Assembly: GCF_004795915.1 (NCBI RefSeq)
Contig: NZ_CP039253.1
Coordinates: forward strand, 3,933,501 to 3,997,500
Length of the DNA stretch: 64,000 nucleotides
Direction: 5' to 3'
Origin: Rhodococcus sp. PAMC28707
GTDB lineage: Bacteria > Actinomycetota > Actinomycetes > Mycobacteriales > Mycobacteriaceae
Part shown: piece after piece, positions 17,170 to 24,863 of the stretch
Layout of the letters: each line of letters opens with the position of its first letter
How positions within the stretch are numbered: position 1 is the stretch's first letter
Notes under the pieces: model-generated
Database searches by the model: none
Seen by the model: the letters and a program-made list of their open reading frames with translations, nothing else
What the model was told of the DNA's origin: nothing
Program-made: the position numbers and the translations under genes

Positions 17170-17603
17170 AGGCCACGGCTCAAAGAACGCGTTCGACGCG
17201 CGGGCCGAGGCGCAGTCCCTGCAGCGCAACGGTTTCTAGTCGGCGCGTCGACGATCACGAGGTAGAAGACCAACGCGAAAATGGTGTCGGCCAGAGGCGG
17301 GGAATACCGAAGCCCATCGCGGGCGAACTACACCGCGCGCACGGCGACAAACGTGACGTTGGACGCGAACAAGGGCCACAACATCGCTTTCGCGATCCAC
17401 CCTGCTCTGTGTGTTACCGGCTTACTCGTTTACAAGTCGTGAGTGATCTGTGGTGACCAGGATGCTCGGCTCCCCTCCCTCCGATGTTGAAGGCCGAAGC
17501 TGAGGGCACGATGCGACGTCGATCGTTGTCGTTGTTGTTGCCGTGGGCGCGCCGCGCCCCTACTCCGTAGGAAAGGTCGACTTTCGGTGGCAGTCTGTCC
17601 GGT
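17170..17603. other. Intergenic, no gene seen
   Basis: 434 bases between the two paralogues. No credible frame or structured repeat was found. Confidence 0.4.
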
Positions 17604-18362
17604 ATGACCGACCGCGCAGACGATGAACCGTGGTACTTCACCGACCTCCTCTCGGATGTGTCGGTGGGGGACTGGGTGAGCGAGAGCACCTCGGCATTCG
17701 ACGGAACCGTCACAGCTCTCGTGCCAGGCGGGTTCGAGACGTACTCCCGGGTTCTCCATCCTGCCCGGATGAAGTCGGCGTCCGGCATCACTGTGCCCGT
17801 GCGATGGTCGATCGTTGCGGATGCGCTCGGCGCGGTCATGCACCAGAGCGTCGCGTGGGGGTCGATGATCGAGGCGGGTGTCCGCCAGGGCCGCGGGACG
17901 GGTCAGGGTTCGCTCTGGACGGACAGTCCGCATCCGGGGGAGTTGAGCGTGAACGAGGCAGAAGTGTTGGGTTCGGTTCTCGCCGGCCTCACGACCACAC
18001 CTGATGACTGCTTCTTCGGATTTTGGGAAGGTGTCGGCCTGCAGGGTGTTCGACGTGATCAGGCGGGTCTTGTACTGCCCGGTCGCAAGCACCTACTGGT
18101 CCGCGGCGCTGTGGCCGACGTGTCACGGGGCCTGCAGGGCTTCTTGCCGCACGTGTGGTGGCCGGCGGATCGCGCATGGTTCGTCGCAACGGATGTCGAT
18201 CTGACGTCGACGTATGTCGGCGGATCGACCGATGTCGCGAATGCTCTTGCGGCGGAGCACCCGGGACTGGAGTGCGTCGGATCGTGGCGAGGAGCGAACA
18301 TCACCTGGACATGCGACACCATCAATCCTCGACCGCCGGAACCGTATTCGCACTACCACTGA
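17604..18362 (+). CDS. Hypothetical protein, paralogue B
   Basis: 252 residues. The N-terminal half (WYFTDLLSDVSVGDWVSEST, GGFETYSRVLHPARMKSASG) precedes a region shared with paralogue A: VLGSVLAGLTTTPDDCFFGF then WEGVG, and WWPADRAWFVATDVDLTSTY. The invariant WPADRAW-ATDVD motif is the signature of this family, which I cannot name. Soluble, no signal peptide. Followed by a 600-base gap and the DUF6924 gene. Confidence 0.75.
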   Translation: MTDRADDEPWYFTDLLSDVSVGDWVSESTSAFDGTVTALVPGGFETYSRVLHPARMKSASGITVPVRWSIVADALGAVMHQSVAWGSMIEAGVRQGRGTGQGSLWTDSPHPGELSVNEAEVLGSVLAGLTTTPDDCFFGFWEGVGLQGVRRDQAGLVLPGRKHLLVRGAVADVSRGLQGFLPHVWWPADRAWFVATDVDLTSTYVGGSTDVANALAAEHPGLECVGSWRGANITWTCDTINPRPPEPYSHYH

Positions 18363-18980
18363 CGTCGCGCGGCAGGGTCGTCGTGGTCACGGACACGAGT
18401 AGACGTCCCGGTCTGTTTCGTCCTGTCGGCGAGCTTTTCTGCACCGTACGGTTCCCAATCGCGGTTGGGATGCCGGTGAGGGAGGGTTCGTGCCGTGCGT
18501 AAGGCTGTTGGTGATGGTGCTGTGGGTCGTGTTGCTTGCTGTCGGGCGGCCTATCGGTATCGGATTATGGGGCGGTCCGGATTCGGGTCGTCGAGGTAGT
18601 GCGTCGCCTTTCCCGGGGTACGAGCCCGCGCAGAGGAGCAGCGGGGGATCCAGAGGGACCGTCGGCGCGTTGGTGAACACTAACGTCACCGAGCGATGGT
18701 TTCACGGCCCGAGCGCACGGCACCGCCTCAAAGTTATTGCAGTAGTCAACCGTTGACAATCCGATAGCATTGTGAGTGCCGAAGGATGCGGTGACATAGC
18801 GGCTCCGGAGAGGGTGCCGTAACTGTGTTCTCTACGTGAATCGCTTGAACCCGAGTGGCCAACGTTGTTGCCCTGGCCGGTCCGGACTGTAAACCGGTCT
18901 TGCTCTCCCCCGATCACGAGCAGTTGGAGTCCGGCGCCAGGTGCATGCTTCCGGCATTGCACTCGGGTAGTTTCTTGATC
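18363..18980. other. Intergenic region before the DUF6924 gene
   Basis: 618 bases. A frame at 18490-18756 begins with a hydrophobic helix (VRLLVMVLWVVLLAVG) but degenerates, so I do not call it. The end of the region may form the N-terminal extension of the next gene if GTG 18855 is its start. Confidence 0.4.
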
Positions 18981-21134
18981 ATGGCTCCGACGTGGGAACA
19001 AGTTCGAGGCGCGAACTACGGCACGATGGGACGCCCCGTAGGGGGGACCGTTCATCGCCCCGACGGTTCGTCGCAGCTGGTGATGCACGTTCCGGACGCG
19101 ACGTGGCGGTACGAGAACGTCTCCGGTGAACCAACATTCATCGAAAATCCCACCGACATGTGGTCGCGTGGGACCGACGGGACGATGGTCCACTCCGTCA
19201 AGTCGCCAAACACCATGTATGCGGTCATGGGGACCAGCCTTCCGTCCCAGCTTCTGCGCGCCTACGACACATTCCCACCCAAGACCACCCGCGGGTTCGA
19301 CGAGCCGCGGTTCGTTGATCCCAGTGCGCCCCGGCAGACCTCGGTTCGCGGTCGCGTGGGGTGGGAAGTGACCGCGCGCGATCAGCACGCTAACGAATCG
19401 GTCACGTATGTGTTCGACGCGGAACTCGGTGTGGCGGTCCGTTGGCAGCAGGGCGAGGCGTGGATCGAACTCGAAAGTCCTACTCTGGACGAGCTGTTCG
19501 ATCCGGCCCTGTTCGAATGGTCGGGTCCTTCGCGTTCGGCCGAGGACGACATGGCGAAGCACCAACGGGAGCATGAGGAACGCCAGCGCGCCTTGGCCGG
19601 TATTCCTCAGGCGATACCGACGTGGTTGCCGCTGAGGACGCATGTCCAGTCACTGTCGGGTGATCGTCGGACCGGTGAACTCAGCTTGTCGGTGAGCGGG
19701 CACGCACCTCAATTCACACTGCGCCGCTGGGTGACAACCATCGGTGAGCCGAAGCTCGAATGGCCGAACGATACGACACCCGAACGCCACCGGCAGTCCA
19801 TCGGCGACTGGACCTACGAGATACGTAGTTACCAGGACATCGACAAGGGCGACTGTGTACGCATCGTCGAGTCGATCGTCCCCGTCGACCCGCCCGACCG
19901 CGACGCAGCGGAGATTACCGCCGAAATCGCCGTGGAGGAGCACGACCGCCGTGAAGCAGAAGTGCTCGCCACCCTCGGGACCGGCAGGGTCCTAGCCGAC
20001 CACCTGACAAGCGAGTCACTGCTCATCCGAACCGATTTCAGTGACGACGACGCCTGGCGCGCTGTCGCCGTCGCCGCGATGGCACCGATCGAGGAAGGTG
20101 ACGGCACCGAATTCGCCGCGTACCTCACCTGTATCGACAACCGGGAGAACGACGGTATGACCGTGGAGGGATTGCTCGATGCACTCGGCGACCCGCCCCC
20201 GTACTATGCGTTTCTCGTCGATGCCGAATCCATGCAGAACCCCGAAATGCCCATCGTCGTCGTCTACACCGGCCCTGACGAATCGGACCGCCCACGCGGT
20301 CGGACTTTTCGCGTCATCCCGTCGGAAATGTGGGGTGTGGAGAACAACCTGTCGATCGCGAAGATGGACTTCGAGAGTTTCGCGGACAGCACCGACGAAG
20401 ACGGCGTGTTCCGTGGGTTTCCCGAACCGGTGCGGCCCGTCGAAGAGGTGACGACGCGCGAGATCGCGCAGTGGATCGCTGGTGATCTCCATACCGACAC
20501 ACTGCGCGAGTTGCACGCCGTCCTCGACGGGCGGAAGTATCCGTACCCGGTGCAACTCTTCGAGGTCGACATGCTCGAGGTGCACACGCAGACCCGCGAC
20601 GCTCACAACAGTTCCGCAGACATACTCGGTTACGACGAGTTCCTGGAGGCGACGTCATCCGGTGGCCCGGCGCTGCGCGGTAGCGTGCCCGCCCACAATG
20701 CGTACTGGTGGTTCGTTCTGGATCCCAGTTCCCACCGCCCTCTGGCGGCATACCGCATCAGATACCAGCCGTACACTCCCCCGCCCGCCGAAGATGGTGT
20801 GCCGCAAACGCTCCGGTTCGAGGTCCCATTCGTGAACACCGAGCCCGTATCGGCGGCGCTACTGACGGACGACGACGACCTGGTCGATCGGAGCATCGTC
20901 AAGGACGCCATTCTGACCGAGGCCGCGCGCCTGCACAGCGACGCCGCCATCACCGGCGGCGAACCCATCATGCCGCGCATTCCGCGTCTCCCCGGATTCA
21001 GCATCGGTGCTCACCTGCGAATCGATGGTGAGCACGTGTTCTACGTTGCCATCGTCACCGACGTCCACGACGAATTTATCGTCAAGGAAGTGCCGGCCAC
21101 AGGAATGCGCATCGTCGGCCCCGGGGAACCGTGA
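18981..21134 (+). CDS. Large multidomain protein with a DUF6924 domain
   Basis: 717 residues from ATG 18981 (the frame is open to GTG 18855). Residues about 340-480 match DUF6924 by eye: LLIRTDFSDDDAWRAVAVAA, AYLTCIDNRENDGMTVEGLL, GRTFRVIPSEMWGVENNLSI and AKMDFESFAD. DUF6924 is usually a short stand-alone protein. Here a beta-rich N-terminal part (TWRYENVSGEPTFIENP, GWEVTARDQHANESVTYVFD) and a C-terminal part (RELHAVLDGRKYPYPVQLFE, GAHLRIDGEHVFYVAIV) flank it. No signal peptide or membrane helix. Unknown function. Confidence 0.78.
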   Translation: MAPTWEQVRGANYGTMGRPVGGTVHRPDGSSQLVMHVPDATWRYENVSGEPTFIENPTDMWSRGTDGTMVHSVKSPNTMYAVMGTSLPSQLLRAYDTFPPKTTRGFDEPRFVDPSAPRQTSVRGRVGWEVTARDQHANESVTYVFDAELGVAVRWQQGEAWIELESPTLDELFDPALFEWSGPSRSAEDDMAKHQREHEERQRALAGIPQAIPTWLPLRTHVQSLSGDRRTGELSLSVSGHAPQFTLRRWVTTIGEPKLEWPNDTTPERHRQSIGDWTYEIRSYQDIDKGDCVRIVESIVPVDPPDRDAAEITAEIAVEEHDRREAEVLATLGTGRVLADHLTSESLLIRTDFSDDDAWRAVAVAAMAPIEEGDGTEFAAYLTCIDNRENDGMTVEGLLDALGDPPPYYAFLVDAESMQNPEMPIVVVYTGPDESDRPRGRTFRVIPSEMWGVENNLSIAKMDFESFADSTDEDGVFRGFPEPVRPVEEVTTREIAQWIAGDLHTDTLRELHAVLDGRKYPYPVQLFEVDMLEVHTQTRDAHNSSADILGYDEFLEATSSGGPALRGSVPAHNAYWWFVLDPSSHRPLAAYRIRYQPYTPPPAEDGVPQTLRFEVPFVNTEPVSAALLTDDDDLVDRSIVKDAILTEAARLHSDAAITGGEPIMPRIPRLPGFSIGAHLRIDGEHVFYVAIVTDVHDEFIVKEVPATGMRIVGPGEP

Positions 21135-21535
21135 TCACTCAGTGTAAGGCTTTGTCGCCTTCTGTCGCCGTATGCGCCGTCGATCCTGAGCACGTGGTCG
21201 TATTTGCCGAACGCATCGATATCTATCCGTTCGCCGACATCGATCGAGCCACCGGAGTCGCTACAACACTCAGAACCGCCAGCGCACTACTCACCCTCCA
21301 CGTCGACCTTATGGTGACAACAATACGAGGAGCTGCACCGAGGCCAGACGTGGCTTCCGACCGCGGAGACACAGCTCGAAGCGGAGCTATCTGTCCGGTC
21401 GCGACAACGGGCTGCAGCGATCAGCAGAGCCCAGAAGCGGGAGCTGCGATTGCGGACCGCACCTCACTGCGCTGTGGCCGAAAGCGTCAGAGCGACTGGG
21501 GTATGGGTAGGACGGTGATGCCGGTGTCGTGTTGA
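21131..21535 (+). CDS. Possible small protein coupled to the DUF6924 gene
   Basis: A GTG overlapping the upstream stop (GTGA) opens a frame of 134 residues. The first ~60 residues (AVDPEHVVVFAERIDIYPFA) look natural, while the rest is low-complexity and runs into the antisense RES gene. It may be a truncated gene. Weakly supported. Confidence 0.25.
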   Translation: MITQCKALSPSVAVCAVDPEHVVVFAERIDIYPFADIDRATGVATTLRTASALLTLHVDLMVTTIRGAAPRPDVASDRGDTARSGAICPVATTGCSDQQSPEAGAAIADRTSLRCGRKRQSDWGMGRTVMPVSC

Positions 21536-22128
21536 AGTGCGTCGATCAGGTCCGGTCGTTCGGACAATGTGGCGGTCGTAGATATCGCGTAGCTGTGCGG
21601 GTCCTTGTTCGCGGATGTATGGGTGCCGGCGGTGTCGAACAAGGCTAGGCAAGCGTGAGTGTGCGCGAGATCGTGCCGCGCCCAGTAGCGGATCCCCGTG
21701 AATCCTGCACTACGGAGCGCCGACGCCCACAGCTGCGTCAGCTGATAGTTGCCGGTTGTGAATACTTCTGCGGTGACACCGAATTGAGCAGCAGCGTTGG
21801 ATGTCAGATCAGCAAGCTCACGCGGCTCGGTGATCCGCATACGCGTCAGAGCGCGTGCGCTCAGTTCGGTGCTCGGGACCACCCGCATCCCACCCCAGGT
21901 CTCGAGCAAGGTGATCTGTTCGGACTCGGCGGTATAGCAGGTGCCGTGCATGTTGGCGAGGTCGAAACGTCCGTGTCCGCCGTTCGCAAACCACAACGGC
22001 CCGCGAGTAGCGCTGTGGCAGCGAAACACCTCCGCGCCGGCCGGGGTGCGGAACACCGGAAATCGATCACGGAGGTGATCCGGTGGGGGAGGAGCGAGTA
22101 GGTGCAGTGCGGTGCGCGGGGCGCTCAC
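21487..22128 (-). CDS. RES-domain toxin
   Basis: 213 residues. The pattern EVFRCHSATRGPLWFANGGH then GRFDL, GTCYTAESEQITLLETWGG, and a C-terminal Trp-Ala-Arg region is that of RES-domain toxins. These degrade NAD+ (as in the MbcT toxin of mycobacteria) and are named for conserved Arg, Glu and Ser residues. Those are plausible here as Arg in FRCHS, Glu in AES/LLE and a downstream Ser. The start overlaps the antitoxin stop by 4 bases (ATGA), the classical RES-Xre order with antitoxin first. Confidence 0.85.
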   Translation of the reverse strand: MSAPRTALHLLAPPPPDHLRDRFPVFRTPAGAEVFRCHSATRGPLWFANGGHGRFDLANMHGTCYTAESEQITLLETWGGMRVVPSTELSARALTRMRITEPRELADLTSNAAAQFGVTAEVFTTGNYQLTQLWASALRSAGFTGIRYWARHDLAHTHACLALFDTAGTHTSANKDPHSYAISTTATLSERPDLIDALQHDTGITVLPIPQSL

Positions 22129-22631
22129 GCAGCGAGCTGCTCGGTCGCCGCACGAGCAAGATCAGCGACCGATGGCCCGTCTCCGTCGAGCAACGCCTGC
22201 CGGGCTGTTCGGCCGCCGAGTTCGGGTTGTTCGGTCATCAGCCACGACGCGGCCATCCACCCACTGGCGTCGGCGCTGGCCCATGCCCGTAGGACGTCCT
22301 TGATTCCGAGAATCGGCCGCGCTGGTGTGCCGTGGTCGAACCCGGCAACGGAGTACCCCGCAGAGCCGTCGGCGGCGACCAGTCGCAGTACGCGGTATTC
22401 TCGGACTGCTTGGCTCAGTGCTTGTTTCGTCCACCCGGTCACATCCAGTACCTGCTTGTGGGTGAGGATTGCGCCGATATGGTTCTCCCACGCGCGGCGC
22501 GCCTTCAGCCCGGACAGTACGTTGCGGATTCCGTTCTCGACGAACGCGACATCACTGGGGTTCAGCTCGGTGTGGCCAAGTCCGCTGGCGGCGAGTTCGG
22601 CGGCGACGAGGTCCTGCAGCGGGGTGCTCAT
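22125..22631 (-). CDS. Xre/MbcA-type antitoxin partner of RES toxin
   Basis: 168 residues. The middle contains a helix-turn-helix (LTHKQVLDVTGWTKQALSQA, then VREYRVLRL). The C-terminal half (GIKDVLRAWASADASGWMAA, TARQALLDGDGPSVADLARA) corresponds to the DUF2384/MbcA/ParS-like part that plugs the NAD+ site of RES toxins. It overlaps the toxin start by 4 bases. A promoter is expected upstream of 22631, where the repeated words TCAATCAGGTCAAGTCAATCATGTCAA could be operator sites. Confidence 0.82.
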   Translation of the reverse strand: MSTPLQDLVAAELAASGLGHTELNPSDVAFVENGIRNVLSGLKARRAWENHIGAILTHKQVLDVTGWTKQALSQAVREYRVLRLVAADGSAGYSVAGFDHGTPARPILGIKDVLRAWASADASGWMAASWLMTEQPELGGRTARQALLDGDGPSVADLARAATEQLAA

Positions 22632-22649
22632 ACCGCCACGCTACCGGGG

Positions 22650-22678
22650 TCAATCAGGTCAAGTCAATCATGTCAACT
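22650..22678. promoter_or_regulatory. Direct repeats TCAA(T)CA-GTCAA upstream of the RES-Xre operon
   Basis: TCAATCAGGTCAAG and TCAATCATGTCAAC are adjacent imperfect 14-bp direct repeats (about 22651-22678), 20 bases before the antitoxin start on the minus strand. Candidate autoregulatory operator. Confidence 0.5.
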
Positions 22679-22810
22679 CGGCTGGGGTCGGGGTCTGAAA
22701 CCTTCTACGGCACCGGGCCTCCCCGTGATGCGGTGCGGAGCCATACGCTTGTCGAGACGATTCCCCGAGCGGGTGGGCCCTACGATAGGGCGGCGTTGAG
22801 GAGGTGTCGA

Positions 22811-23217
22811 ATGTCGGTACGAAGACCATCAGGTAGTCGTGTGCGGGCCATCGACGCTGCTCGAACCAATAGTGCTCTCGAAGGTGCCGCAGTACCGATG
22901 CCACGCGTGCGGGCCAGGATGCGTACGTCCGCGGCGAGATCGATATTGCCGAGCTGGGGCATCGGGTGCGTAGGCGGTACAACTGGACAACGCACTTCTC
23001 TGAGACACCAGAGGCGATGACCTGGACTGGGTCGGGTACTTCTTTCCCGGATCGTCCGTGCTGCGTAACTGCGTGGGAGCTACGATCGAGAAACCCGGCC
23101 GCCGCCGAGAACGATCTGTCTCATGTGAAGGCGTTGCACCGGTATCTGTTCCTAGAACTGTACTTGTGGGCCGGTGAGCTGCGGTCGGCTGGGATCGAGA
23201 GGGCGATGAGTCGCTAA
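22811..23217 (+). pseudogene. vbhA-fic copy 2, frameshifted and truncated
   Basis: The antitoxin begins normally (MSVRRPSGSRVRAIDAARTN, then SALEGA). One C is missing relative to copies 1 and 3 (GGTGCCGCAGTAC against GGTGCCCGCAGCAC), so the frame shifts right after the inhibitory helix. The Fic part continues as SVLRNCVGATIEKPGRRRER, has an internal deletion (AAENDLSHVKALHRYLF in another frame) and stops after ELRSAGIERAMSR. The HPFxxGNGR active-site half is absent. Dead copy. Confidence 0.85.
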
Positions 23218-23509
23218 TGATGCCTGGCAACACCGTTCGGCCTTTCGATTTCATCGCTGCGCGGGAGGTCGTGAACGTGAGATTGGCATTGGTGTCGCGT
23301 TACTGTCGTCGCGTCGTCTGCAGCAGTGGCCGTCACTCGTATAGTTTTCGTTTCGCTCGGCGAGTTCGGCATGCATGATCGGCCCGTGGTTGGCGCTTCC
23401 GGGGCGAGCTGTTGTATTCCGACGTCGGATCCACCGAAGCGGCGACGAAGCACGCGGTGGGCGCGTCTGCCTGTACCGTCAATTGTGAGCGCTCAAGCCA
23501 GGTTTCAGG

Positions 23510-23783
23510 TCATCACTTTGAAACGAGGTGGAGTCGAATGACCATGCCGGTCCGTTTGGACGGTGGGGGGACGAGGGGGACGTTGATGGACCGGAGACAG
23601 TCGAAAGTGGTCATCTTTTACTCATCACTTTGAGTCGAACTCGGGTGGATTCACCCGCACTCTGACGGTCTCTCGATTCGCCGAACAACCTGGTCAGCTG
23701 ACGTGTGGTGGACTCTGGTGGGTCTACTGGAATTGTTACCTCTTTTACAGCGGGTCCGGGGTTCGAATCCCTGATGGCGCACA
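23510..23783 (+). repeat. Diverged ~270-bp repeat, copy 3, ending in tRNA remnant
   Basis: Same block order as copy 2 (14918-15193), including TCATCACTTTG, GGAGTCGAATGACCAT, GGTCCGTTTGGAC, GGTCATCTTTTACTCATCACT and CTCGATTCGCCGAACA. It lies about 290 bases after fic copy 2. Confidence 0.78.
23747..23783 (+). repeat. tRNA 3'-end remnant (best fit tRNA-Lys), copy 3
   Basis: ACAGCGGGTCCGGGGTTCGA..., identical to copies 1 and 2 through the discriminator. The preceding CCTCTTTTACAG is the closest of the three to a tRNA-Lys anticodon arm. Confidence 0.65.
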
Positions 23784-23787
23784 ACGA

Positions 23788-23829
23788 GTGCCCCTGAGCA
23801 GCGTTTTCGCTGGTCAGGGGCACTTTTTG
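23788..23829 (+). terminator. Rho-independent terminator after tRNA remnant 3
   Basis: GTGCCCCTGA (23788-23797) pairs with TCAGGGGCAC (23814-23823), with a small inner CAGC/GCTG helix and a CACTTTTTG tail. The sequence differs from the terminators of copies 1 and 2, although the position is the same. Confidence 0.8.
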
Positions 23830-23943
23830 TTGTTGTGAGAAGCTTGTGGGTGACCAGATCCACGACCTGGCCCGAGCTCGCCCGCGCGACGCGTCACCAC
23901 CGGCACTCGCTCACGTCCAAGAAAAGAAGGCGGATCCCGTCGG

Positions 23944-24320
23944 TCAGTGAGCGGCGGTGTATGTCTCTTCGATAATGATGGGAGTTCGGCCACGTTCGCT
24001 GATTTCGTAACTCTGGTCGAACGCTGACTGCCGGATCACCCGTGTCTGCTCCGGATCACGGTTGCCCGATCCGCCGGCCGCTGTCGCTGTCGATGCGGCA
24101 GCGGGGTAGGGGATACGCTGTGCGGCCACAGCCTCGTGTCGCGTGCCCTAGGTAGTAGCGGAGCTTCTTGCAAAATCGTTCGCGTTCTGCGCGTTCAGGT
24201 CGACCGAGTACTCGACGCCGTAGATCGCGTATTCGATCGTTTCGTCGGATTCGTCGTCGATGACCGACCGTCGATTCCGTCCACCATTTGGGTTGTCTCT
24301 CGTTCGGCAACAGCCCATGG
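23944..24320 (-). pseudogene. lsr2-like pseudogene with several frameshifts
   Basis: Read in three successive frames, the minus strand spells a full Lsr2-like protein. The N-terminus is AERETTQMVDGIDG. Then DDESDETIEYAIYGVEYSVD and LNAQNANDF follow, then CKKLRYYLGHATR, and finally the C-terminal DNA-binding part REQTRVIRQSAFDQSYEISE-like ending in RGRTPIIIEETYTAAH. Lsr2 is the actinobacterial H-NS analogue that silences foreign AT-rich DNA; its RGR AT-hook motif is kept. At least three frame changes make it non-functional. Silencer copies are often carried by phages and islands. Confidence 0.72.
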
Positions 24321-24381
24321 CACCACTCGGTGACACCACTGCGGCGGAGCCGAAATGTTACACCTCGTGGCGGAGCCGCAC

Positions 24382-24846
24382 TCAGTCGGCGACCAACTGC
24401 GTCGACTCGAAGTACCCACCTCGACCACGCTCACGTTGCCTGCCGATGACGTAACGGCCCGGGGCAATTCCGGTGGCTCCGTGTTCGGGGTGGATCAGGT
24501 AGGCGGTCACCGTGTTGTCGAGAATTCCGAGCGCCAGACGCCGCGTATCGCTCACCGGTGTCGACCACGTGCATCGGCCGCCATCGGCTACGAGGCTGTG
24601 CGGATTTCCGCCCGCTGCGCTGCGCAGCAACTCGATTCCGGACAGGGTCACGTCGTCGATCCGCGTCCACACCCCGGTGGAGACGACGCCTTCGAGCAGC
24701 GCATACGGAACGACGATGAGGTCGCCTTGGGCTTGCATACCGTCGATGATCGGCACCGAAATTTCCTTGTCGAGATAGTCGAAGACATCGAGGCCGGTCA
24801 TCGTTGTCAATGTGGACAGGGTCATGTTCTGATTCATCTGAGTCAC
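24382..24846 (-). CDS. Partner of DUF6745 protein, hypothetical
   Basis: 154 residues, starting 17 bases after the DUF6745 gene, so in one operon. The C-terminal segment AYLIHPEHGATGIAPGRYVI, then GRQRE, is the most conserved-looking part. The rest (GDLIVVPYALLEGVVSTGVW) is beta-rich. I recall similar short proteins beside DUF6745 genes in other actinobacteria, but no function is known. A GTGACTCA stretch precedes the start; no signal peptide. Confidence 0.72.
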   Translation of the reverse strand: MTQMNQNMTLSTLTTMTGLDVFDYLDKEISVPIIDGMQAQGDLIVVPYALLEGVVSTGVWTRIDDVTLSGIELLRSAAGGNPHSLVADGGRCTWSTPVSDTRRLALGILDNTVTAYLIHPEHGATGIAPGRYVIGRQRERGRGGYFESTQLVAD

Positions 24847-24863
24847 CTTGTGTGAGAGTAGGT

